A stretch of DNA of 64,000 nucleotides from contig JANYCZ010000032.1 of assembly GCA_025360015.1 (NCBI GenBank), positions 86,890 through 150,889 of the forward strand, in the 5' to 3' direction. This document shows positions 34,883-42,370 of the stretch, one piece after another. Source of the DNA: Verrucomicrobiota bacterium (GTDB taxonomy: Bacteria; Verrucomicrobiota; Verrucomicrobiia; Verrucomicrobiales; Verrucomicrobiaceae). A program made the translations under genes and the position numbers. Within the stretch, counting starts at the first letter, position 1; each line of letters opens with the position of its first letter. Below the pieces are notes generated by a model. That model did not search any database. It was not told the origin of the DNA and saw only the letters and a list, made by a program, of their open reading frames with translations.

Positions 34883-36301
34883 TTAGGCGCGACGACGATC
34901 AACGAGGTCACGCAGACTCATGCCGCTGCCACGGCTGTCATCCGCACTGGCGCTGGTGCGCGGGATGTCGGACGCACTGTCCTGCACCTTGGCCTTGGCT
35001 CCGCTTTCTTCAGCCACCTGATAGCTTTGAATGAGTTCCTGAGCGGAAGCACGGAGAGCATTGATCTGCTCCTCAGACATGCCCTCGTTGAGGTACCAGT
35101 TGGCGAATGCCTTGCGGTGCCAGAGCTTGTCAAAGTTGTGGCAGATCCGGTCCAGCACGCGGGCGATTTCCGTGTTGTTGGCCAGCAGCACCATGCTCTT
35201 GCGGTGGGAAATGCCGGGTTGCTCCACGTAGCCGATCTTAAAGGCGGTGGGAATCCAGTAGGTCAGCGGCAGTTGCTCGCGCATGGCGGCTAGGGCGGCG
35301 TCCGCCAGCGGCTTGTCGTCCATGATGCCACGGTAAAGGACAGCCGTGCTCAGGAAGCGGCCTTCCATCGGGGAGCAGGCGGCAAACACGGAGCTGTTGT
35401 CAAACAAGCTGCGGATCATGTCCTCGACACCCATTTCTTCAAACTTGCTGCGGTCAGGCGGCGTCAGCGGTGCAAAGGCGCACATGAGGAAATGCAGCGA
35501 AGGCTGCGGCACCAGATTCGTTAGCAGCTCGCGCAGGCTGATTTCCACCGTGAGGAATCCGCTGAAACGCATGGAGGCGGTTAGCCCTGCCAGCGCTTCG
35601 GTGATGAGCAGGTTCAGATCGTCCACCGTCGGGCTCTCGATGTTCCATTTGCGGTGGGCGAGTTCGAACAGCGCTTCATTGTCGAAAATAAGACAGGCGT
35701 CCGCCGAACGGCGCAGTGTGTTGAGCGTGAACACCGTGTTGTAAGGCTCGGTCACCACCGAGGAAACCTGCGGGGACGGCAGCACCGCACAGCTCAGGAT
35801 GGGGAACTCGGGATACTTCTCTTTGACAGTCTCAATAAGCAGAGCGCCAAAGCCCGAACCAGAACCGCCACCAGTGGCATGCAGCACGAGAATACCGCCG
35901 ACATTGTCGCACTTGTCGATTTCGGCATCGAGGCGGCCCATCACTTCTGGCAGCACCTCGCGTCCGGCACCCAGATAACCCACGGCGAAATTACCGCCGG
36001 CACCTTCCGTGCGGCTGATGAGATTGCCGGGATTGAACAGCGATCCGGAGGTGGCCTTGATGTTGTCGATCACACTTGGCTCCAGATCCACCATCACCGC
36101 ACGCGGCACATAGCTGCCGGAGGTTGATTCACCCAGCTTGGTGAAAAACGCGCTCCAGTTGCCGCGAGGAGCCTGCCCTGGGGCGGTCTGACCTGTGAGA
36201 GGGTCAATTCCGTGCTCCTGACAGATGGTTTTCCAGAAAGACGCGGCAATCTGATTGCCTGCCTGACCGATTGAAATAACGATAGTGTTGTTGACCTTCA
36301 T
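34883..36301 (-). CDS. btubA: Bacterial tubulin BtubA
   Basis: 472 residues. It opens NNTIVISIGQAGNQIAASFW; the T4 nucleotide loop is GGGSGSG (144-150). FSGFLTVEISLRELLTN occupies the T7 position and lacks the alpha-type Asp-x-x-Glu seen in BtubB. The C-terminal tail is longer than that of BtubB and ends MSLRDLVDRRRA. SPQVSSVVTEPYNTVFTLNT and LWHRKAFANWYLNEG match tubulin helices and the C-terminal region. Published BtubA is about this length. An AGGAGA ribosome site lies five bases before the ATG. First tubulin gene of the operon; the upstream gap is occupied by an overlapping short ORF. Confidence 0.97.
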   Translation of the reverse strand: MKVNNTIVISIGQAGNQIAASFWKTICQEHGIDPLTGQTAPGQAPRGNWSAFFTKLGESTSGSYVPRAVMVDLEPSVIDNIKATSGSLFNPGNLISRTEGAGGNFAVGYLGAGREVLPEVMGRLDAEIDKCDNVGGILVLHATGGGSGSGFGALLIETVKEKYPEFPILSCAVLPSPQVSSVVTEPYNTVFTLNTLRRSADACLIFDNEALFELAHRKWNIESPTVDDLNLLITEALAGLTASMRFSGFLTVEISLRELLTNLVPQPSLHFLMCAFAPLTPPDRSKFEEMGVEDMIRSLFDNSSVFAACSPMEGRFLSTAVLYRGIMDDKPLADAALAAMREQLPLTYWIPTAFKIGYVEQPGISHRKSMVLLANNTEIARVLDRICHNFDKLWHRKAFANWYLNEGMSEEQINALRASAQELIQSYQVAEESGAKAKVQDSASDIPRTSASADDSRGSGMSLRDLVDRRRA

Positions 36302-36570
36302 CAGTCTCTCCTAATTTTCGCGGTTTCTAATTTGATGTGTACTGCCTGCAATTGATTGTGGGGAACGCAACCCGCCGCACCATGCCGGTGATCCATCATC
36401 CGGCATGCCCCGGACTTCGCAATCAAAGCAGCATTGTTTGCGGCACTCATCTCCACAGAGAGACTTTTACCTGTGAGTGCGCCGGGAGTCCAAGCAAATT
36501 CCGTCCTTTCGTGAGGAAACCCACGCAGAAACGGTTGCAATATTGAAATGCGGACGACGGCTTGGATCAC
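36301..36570 (-). CDS. Possible 89-codon ORF bridging the pseudokinase gene and btubA
   Basis: A frame from GTG 36570 to TGA 36301. Its GTG overlaps the TGA of the pseudokinase gene (GTGA), and its own TGA overlaps the ATG of btubA (TGATG), so the three frames are joined end to end. The btubA ribosome site lies inside it. Against a real gene: no Shine-Dalgarno sequence before the GTG, rare codons (ATA, AGG, AGA, TTA) and no recognisable domain. An internal ATG at 36450 would give 49 residues. It may equally be the btubA leader. Confidence 0.25.
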   Translation of the reverse strand: MIQAVVRISILQPFLRGFPHERTEFAWTPGALTGKSLSVEMSAANNAALIAKSGACRMMDHRHGAAGCVPHNQLQAVHIKLETAKIRRD

Positions 36571-39044
36571 GGTGTTTCTTTTCGTTCCGGCGGCATCGGG
36601 GATGCGGTGGACATGATCGGCATCTGCCCGGTTCTGTTTTCCACCTGTCCCTGTTTCATGCGGTCGATCTCCTCTTTGGAAGGAACGATGGCACGGCGAA
36701 TGGTGACGGGGTCCTTCTCCGGCAGCTTGCCGACAGTGGCCGGAGATACGGGCATGACCAGCGGCTGCGGCTTGCTGGCAGCGGGTGTCACCACAACAGC
36801 GGTGGTCACCGCAGGATCTGCCGCCGCGGGCTTCACGGCATTTTCCTGGGACGGCGTATTCTTCGTCACAGCAATCGTGGGATTGGGCACTGGCAGTGTG
36901 GGCGGTGCCAGCTTGACGGGTGGATTGGGCTGAACGGTCGCAACGACGACAGCAGCGGGCTGTGGTTTGGCAGCTTCCACTTGCGCGGGGCCCGGCTTCT
37001 CCTGAACAACCGTCTTGACCTGCGGTGGCGATCCATTTTGGCCACTGGCAGGTCCTTCAGAATCCGAGGACGAAACTGCGGGCTCCGCCACCGGTTTTGA
37101 TTCATTCCGGCCTCCCAGGAAAATCCATGCCCCAATGCCCAGCAGCACCGCTGCAGCCGCAGCCATCGCCCCCCAGGGAGCACTGCGCTTTTGCTGATGC
37201 AATGGATTAAAATCATGCGTCTTGATGCCGCGCTTGATGGGTGAAATCGGTTCTCCCTCAAGAGCTCCGGCATCCTCAGCATTCGCGTTCCAGTCATCAT
37301 CAAAATCAGAAACCGAACCGACGCTTTCCATCTCCTCTTTCGCCACAGTGTTGCCTCGCAGGCGTGTGGCCAGATCCACCGTTGGCGCGGACAGCAGCCC
37401 CTCGAACTTGTCGATGAAATCACCCGGGCTGGGGGTCTTGCCCGCACGGCGCACCAATTCGAGGCATTCCCGCACATACGCGGCGGCGGCCTCAGGAATG
37501 GATTCTGGGAACTGCGGCACTCCGCCGCTCTGACGCTCCCCTGTCAGCAAATAGCCTGCCAGCGCCACAAAGGAGCGATGCCGGAAATCACGGTTCTGCA
37601 GATGCTCTTCCTGCGTCTGCCCCTCCATGAGGTCCATGTCCACCAGCAGCGGCTCATACAGGCTGCGCATGGTCATATGCGGACGCAGCTTCACCACAAA
37701 CGTAGGCCACGCATCGAGACGCTTCTGCATCAGCCTCTCAAGTTCACGCGACAGCAAGGGGCCGCTTTTGCCCACCCGCAGCAGAATGTTGGAAGGATGC
37801 AAATCCACCCGCTGCACGCCGCACTCCACCGCCTGGTCCAGCCCGGCGCGGATCTGGCGCATCAGCACCGTCACTTCAGCAGGGTTCAATGTAATGCGCT
37901 CAGCCATGAGACGGCTGAGAGTAAAGCCCGGCTCGCGCTCTTCAGTCAGGAACGTCCAGTCCGGGCTTTCCCACAGGCTCAGAGAGCGCAGGATGTTCGG
38001 GTGGCGTTCAGGATTGAACCGCCACATTTGCAAAGGCACCGCTTCATAGCGCGATTTGTCCACGATCCGCGAGGGTGGCAGCAGGTGCACCATGACTGGC
38101 TGCCCCAGCTTCGTGTTCGTCGCGGGAATGGAAAAAGGATAACGCCGGGCGTGATCCGCATCCTCCACCCGGAAACGTGTTCCCATGATGGTTTCCACCG
38201 GCACATCTTCCAGAAGCAGTTCCTGCAGCTGCGACTGCGGCAGCAGCGAGGAGCTCACCACCAGATGTTTGCGGAAATTACGCGCCTTGATGTTGCTCGA
38301 CAGGGCGCTGAACGCCTCGCGCACGTCATCACGCAGCTTTTCGATGGATGCCGGAGCATTGTCGGGATCAGTGAGAGCGGCTCTGACCGCAGTGCGCAGC
38401 CCCATCGGCAGTTGCGTCAATGCCGGGAAGCGGTCAGGGTTTTCACCTGCATAAGGCTGCCCGGTGAGCAGCAGAAAGATCAATCGGCAGCCTTCCACCA
38501 CCAGCCGTGCGCCGCTTTGCACTTCCGAACCTGCATCCATTTGGGAGAGGCCGTAGTCAAACACACGGAGCTGCAGAAAGGTGTCCTCCAGAGTCGTGAC
38601 CAGCACGCGGTCCAGATGCATGCGCGAGACCAGACGTTGATAGCCTTGCAGTTGCAGCAAATCATCCAGCAGTTGATACACCATCGCCAGCGCTGTCGCA
38701 GGGGCCACCGCACCGCGTCTTTTGGTGTAATGTTCGACGAACTCACCGTCGTTGAGATTACTGGTGTAATAGACCATCCCTTGATCTTCACCCACTTCCA
38801 AAATGCGCATGAAGGCATGCCCGCGGATTTCTGAAGCTTGCCGCGCACGGTCAAAGGCCGATCTCTTCATCGCCGCATCCAGGGTGCTTCCTCCTCGCAG
38901 CACATGCAGTTCCACCAGACGGTGGATCCGATTGTCAAAGGCCAGAAAAACCACCTCGTCTTTGGAACGCACCAGCTCCACCGGAGCGCCACCAGTTCGG
39001 TGCGCCACGGATAGACTGCCAAATTGCTGGAGCTCTTCAATCAT
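36567..39044 (-). CDS. Membrane-anchored tandem kinase-like protein (probable pseudokinase)
   Basis: 825 residues. Two kinase-fold domains in tandem (about 1-250 and 285-555). Both lack the beta-3 lysine: VELHVLR has His47 and VMVHLLP has His320 where VAIK is expected. In domain 1 the catalytic loop is VSRMHLDRVLV (Asp and Asn both lost), though FDYG (162-165) replaces DFG conservatively. In domain 2, RVDLHPSNILL (412-422) keeps Asp414 and Asn419, but no DFG follows. A single membrane helix (625-644) leads to a periplasmic Pro/Val/Ala-rich tail of about 180 residues. The layout resembles Hanks-type receptor kinases with the enzyme core eroded. It lies directly upstream of btubA on the same strand. 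Confidence 0.75.
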   Translation of the reverse strand: MIEELQQFGSLSVAHRTGGAPVELVRSKDEVVFLAFDNRIHRLVELHVLRGGSTLDAAMKRSAFDRARQASEIRGHAFMRILEVGEDQGMVYYTSNLNDGEFVEHYTKRRGAVAPATALAMVYQLLDDLLQLQGYQRLVSRMHLDRVLVTTLEDTFLQLRVFDYGLSQMDAGSEVQSGARLVVEGCRLIFLLLTGQPYAGENPDRFPALTQLPMGLRTAVRAALTDPDNAPASIEKLRDDVREAFSALSSNIKARNFRKHLVVSSSLLPQSQLQELLLEDVPVETIMGTRFRVEDADHARRYPFSIPATNTKLGQPVMVHLLPPSRIVDKSRYEAVPLQMWRFNPERHPNILRSLSLWESPDWTFLTEEREPGFTLSRLMAERITLNPAEVTVLMRQIRAGLDQAVECGVQRVDLHPSNILLRVGKSGPLLSRELERLMQKRLDAWPTFVVKLRPHMTMRSLYEPLLVDMDLMEGQTQEEHLQNRDFRHRSFVALAGYLLTGERQSGGVPQFPESIPEAAAAYVRECLELVRRAGKTPSPGDFIDKFEGLLSAPTVDLATRLRGNTVAKEEMESVGSVSDFDDDWNANAEDAGALEGEPISPIKRGIKTHDFNPLHQQKRSAPWGAMAAAAAVLLGIGAWIFLGGRNESKPVAEPAVSSSDSEGPASGQNGSPPQVKTVVQEKPGPAQVEAAKPQPAAVVVATVQPNPPVKLAPPTLPVPNPTIAVTKNTPSQENAVKPAAADPAVTTAVVVTPAASKPQPLVMPVSPATVGKLPEKDPVTIRRAIVPSKEEIDRMKQGQVENRTGQMPIMSTASPMPPERKETP

Positions 39045-39329
39045 AACAATTTAATCAACCATACAATGAGATTGTAGCCGAGTGGAGATTTCGGCGAACA
39101 ACCTCAATTTCATATTCTAATTTATAAGGGTTGCAGCTCAAAATTGCAAAGCTTATTCTGAAAAATCTGGTAATTTTATAAAACAAATAAGCCATTTTTT
39201 GAAAATGAAACCATAAAACACATAGTTTCACAAGGCGATTCCTAATAAGCTCAAAGGATACCAACTGAAGCCACAAAGAGAATATTTGCAGCGCTGAAAC
39301 TCAGTTTTGAGTCTACGGCACCTATCACT
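39045..39329. other. AT-rich intergenic region upstream of the pseudokinase gene
   Basis: About 285 bp, far more AT-rich than anything nearby (runs such as 39170-39200). It separates the pseudokinase start from the preceding membrane-protein gene and probably holds the promoter for the pseudokinase/tubulin unit. A 73-codon frame here (39055-39276) has no protein-like features and is rejected. Confidence 0.5.
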
Positions 39330-40904
39330 TTATTTTTTATTCACACTCGCAGCCGAAGTTTCACTGCCTGCGAGAGCGCCGAGGCGCTTCTTTTCCTCAT
39401 CATTCCACGGATAGGCTTCGTCATTCAGTGCGCTACGCGCTGCCTTTTTGATCTCCGCCGCATTGGTGGAACCGGGATAGACCAGCAGCTCCCACAAGGA
39501 AATGGCATCCCCCTTCACCCGCTTCAGCAGTTGTGTGCACACATTCATGCGGACTTCCTCATTCAGCGGCGGGTCCAGGTGCAGCCACACCAGCAGCTGC
39601 AAGTACTGCGGGCTCTCAAACGGCAGTTCCTTGCTCTGTCCGGAGATCACCTGCTCGTTTTCCTTCCATCCGCCTTTTTTTGCCAGGGCATGCTGCGGTG
39701 CATACTGCGCCATCTCTGCGGCCTTCTTCCTCAGATTCTCCTTCCGGAACGCTTCCATCTCCGCAGGGGGAGAGAGCGTCTTCCTGGGTTTCAACGTGTC
39801 CAGAACACGGTCAACAAATTCTCGCGGGGACACCAGCACGGTGAGCAGCATCAACAGATAGCCGCAGAACAAGGGCAGCAAAAACCGGGCTAGCGGCCCT
39901 GCCCGGGGATGCGGCGGAAATTCTCTCGAAACTCTCGCAGCTGGCGGAAACGTCTCAATAGGTGCCTTGGGAGCCATTCCGCTCTCCATTCTCACGGCCT
40001 CAATCTTCTTGGTGGCGATCGCCAGCTTTTCCTGCTGCTGCGCATACCGCATGGCCAGGTCCCACCAGTTCTCCGGAAGCACCGCCTTGAACAAATCCGC
40101 CCCTTCCACATCAGTGGTCAGACGCTCGGCCAGATGATCCAGTGCCGCGCGCTCTTCCTTGCTCTGCCAGGGCCAGGCCGTCTTGGGCTTTCTCAATCGG
40201 ATATCCCAAAAATCTCGCTCATCCTGCACCGCACTGCACACCACCCGCCCGGCCGCCAGCCAGCGCCGGGCATCCGCCAGCGCCTCCTGGTGCTCCTCGC
40301 CTGCCAGCGGCAGTGCTGCATTATAAAGCTGCTCGGCGCGTGAAAAACGCGTCACCGCAAGCGTGGCCGCAAGGGCCAGCATCACATCGACGGCGCACGC
40401 ATTTTTGGAGGCATGCGATGCCACGATGGCATCGGCAAGCCGGGAGAGGCGGTGCGTCTCCCCGCGTGCCGCCCACCGGGACGCCACCATGCAGGTCACA
40501 TTGACCTCGCCACTCCCCATCTCAATGACCAGATCGGGGATGCGCGCCAGTTCGGCCAGCTGGTCCTCGTCCTGCTCAAACATCTCGGCAATCAGCAGAC
40601 TGCTCGTCGCAGCCCACTCCGGCTTTGAAAATGCCTGGCAGCAAAACGCATCAAAATGTCCCGGCACAGCGACTTTGCTGGCCACCGCACGCAGCAGCCC
40701 TTTGGCGCTGGCACGCAGTTCCTGCGGAAGTTCAGTCTCAATGATGGCATCAAGGCGCGTCATCTCCTCGGACTCGACCACACCGCCGTGGGCGGCATCC
40801 AGCGCATGGCTGGAGGTCATCTTCACGACGGATGCTGTGGCGCTGTTTCCCATTTTCAGCGCCATTGATAGGACGGATCCCGCCAGATGCAACGCATGCG
40901 TCAT
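39330..40904 (-). CDS. Single-pass membrane protein of unknown function
   Basis: 524 residues. The N-terminal 310 residues are soluble and mostly helical, with Ala/Leu-rich repeats that could be degenerate TPR/HEAT-like units (SRAEQLYNAALPLAGEEHQE, ALADARRWLAAG). One membrane helix follows at about 338-359 (ARFLLPLFCGYLLMLLTVLV). A charged C-terminal part of about 165 residues follows (KENLRKKAAEMAQYAPQHAL). I recognise no family. The ATG lies 17 bp after the DUF1501 gene stop, so it is probably the third gene of that operon. It precedes the pseudokinase gene and could equally belong functionally to that group. Confidence 0.6.
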   Translation of the reverse strand: MTHALHLAGSVLSMALKMGNSATASVVKMTSSHALDAAHGGVVESEEMTRLDAIIETELPQELRASAKGLLRAVASKVAVPGHFDAFCCQAFSKPEWAATSSLLIAEMFEQDEDQLAELARIPDLVIEMGSGEVNVTCMVASRWAARGETHRLSRLADAIVASHASKNACAVDVMLALAATLAVTRFSRAEQLYNAALPLAGEEHQEALADARRWLAAGRVVCSAVQDERDFWDIRLRKPKTAWPWQSKEERAALDHLAERLTTDVEGADLFKAVLPENWWDLAMRYAQQQEKLAIATKKIEAVRMESGMAPKAPIETFPPAARVSREFPPHPRAGPLARFLLPLFCGYLLMLLTVLVSPREFVDRVLDTLKPRKTLSPPAEMEAFRKENLRKKAAEMAQYAPQHALAKKGGWKENEQVISGQSKELPFESPQYLQLLVWLHLDPPLNEEVRMNVCTQLLKRVKGDAISLWELLVYPGSTNAAEIKKAARSALNDEAYPWNDEEKKRLGALAGSETSAASVNKK

Positions 40905-40921
40905 TCAAGCGCCTAAATCGG

Positions 40922-42355
40922 TCATGCAATGATCTCCTTCGCCACCGTGCCATAAACGTCCGTGAGACGGAAATCACGCCCCGCATATCGGAAGGTAAGC
41001 CGTTCGTGATCAAGGCCCAGCAGCGCCAGCACCGTCGCATGCCAGTCGTGGATGTGCATCTTGTTCTGCACCGCCTCGTAGCCGTAGTCATCCGTCATCC
41101 CATAATTCATCCCGCCCTTTACCCCGCCGCCGGCCATCCACATGGAGAAGCCCTTGTTGTTGTGGTCGCGTCCGTCTTCGCCCTGGCTGTGCGGGGTGCG
41201 GCCAAACTCACCCCCCCAGATAATGAGTGTGTCCTTAAGCAGCCCGCGCTGCTTGAGATCGGCCAGCAGTCCGGCGATGGGTTTGTCGATCGCCCCCGTG
41301 TTGCGCTCCAGTGAGGCCTTCAGGTTGAAATGCTGGTCCCAGTTGCCGTTCGTGAGTTCGATAAAGCGCACACCAGCTTCGATAAATTTGCGCGCCATCA
41401 GGCACTGCCTGCCAAAGGTGTCCGTCGCCTGCTCGCCGATGCCATACAGCGCCTTGGTGGCCGCTGTTTCCTTGCTCAGATCCATCACCTTAGGCACCTC
41501 GGCCTGCATGCGAAACGCCAGCTCATACGACTCGATCACGCCCTCCACCTCGGCGCTGACGCCGCCGTCCTGCTGCATGCGCACTTTGTTGAGCGCCTGC
41601 ACCAGATCCAGCTGCGTGCGCTGCTCAGCGGTGGTGTAGCGGTCATTCTTGATGTTCGCCACCGTGGCCTGTTCCGCGCCGCCGCCAGGGCGCCGCCCTC
41701 CACCACCGCCCCCGGGAAAACCGTTGCCCCCGATCTTGGTGCCCTGATAAATCGCAGGCAGAAACGCGCTGCCGTAAGTGCGCGTCGCATTGCCCGGTGG
41801 ATTGACCGTGATAAATCCTGGTAAATTTTCATTCATCGTGCCCAGACCATACAAGGCCCACGACCCCAGCGACGGCCGCACAAACTGCGTCGTCCCCGTA
41901 TGAAGCTGGGAAAACGCCTGCGGATGCGCCGGCAGATCCGTGGCCATGGAATTCAGGATGCACATCTCATCCGCATGCTTGCCCAGATTCGGAAAGAGCT
42001 CCGAGATATACAGGCCGCTCTTCCCCTGCCGGTTAAACTTCCACGGCGAGGCCATCAGCTTCGCCGTACCATAGCGTCCCGCCACCGAAGGCGCAGCTTT
42101 GCCAGCATCCGCGATCAGCTTCGGCTTGTAGTCAAACGTGTCCACATGCGACGGCGCGCCCTGCATGCACAGAAAGATCACATGCTTCGCACGTGGCGCG
42201 AAGTGCGGCACCTTCGGTGCCAGCGGCCCCGTGGCGACAGCCTGTGGATTCGCACGCAGCGCCTGCTGCTGCGCAAGCGCCGCAAAGGCCAGGTAGCCAA
42301 AGCCGTTGGAGCCGGTCTTCAAAAACTCCCGCCGGGAGAAGGGATTTGTGTTCAT
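40922..42355 (-). CDS. DUF1501 family protein, Tat-exported
   Basis: 477 residues. The N-terminal FSRREFLKTGSNGFGYLAF is a twin-arginine signal. The mature part is an alkaline-phosphatase/sulfatase-fold protein of the DUF1501 family: KHVIFLCMQGAPSHVDTFDY, WGGEFGRTPHSQGEDGRDHN and HDWHATVLALLGLDHERLTF are characteristic. Members are common in Planctomycetes and Verrucomicrobia and regularly paired with DUF1549/DUF1553 proteins; their reaction is unknown. An internal Gly-rich stretch at about 220-232 (GGGGGGRRPGGG) is unusual. It starts 15 bp after the DUF1553 partner, in the same operon. Confidence 0.9.
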   Translation of the reverse strand: MNTNPFSRREFLKTGSNGFGYLAFAALAQQQALRANPQAVATGPLAPKVPHFAPRAKHVIFLCMQGAPSHVDTFDYKPKLIADAGKAAPSVAGRYGTAKLMASPWKFNRQGKSGLYISELFPNLGKHADEMCILNSMATDLPAHPQAFSQLHTGTTQFVRPSLGSWALYGLGTMNENLPGFITVNPPGNATRTYGSAFLPAIYQGTKIGGNGFPGGGGGGRRPGGGAEQATVANIKNDRYTTAEQRTQLDLVQALNKVRMQQDGGVSAEVEGVIESYELAFRMQAEVPKVMDLSKETAATKALYGIGEQATDTFGRQCLMARKFIEAGVRFIELTNGNWDQHFNLKASLERNTGAIDKPIAGLLADLKQRGLLKDTLIIWGGEFGRTPHSQGEDGRDHNNKGFSMWMAGGGVKGGMNYGMTDDYGYEAVQNKMHIHDWHATVLALLGLDHERLTFRYAGRDFRLTDVYGTVAKEIIA

Positions 42356-42370
42356 GATAAGAGAGGTGCT

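Noticed and set aside
39055..39276. 73-codon minus-strand frame in the AT-rich gap
   Set aside because: No start-site signal, odd codon use and no recognisable features; the DNA looks like a promoter region.
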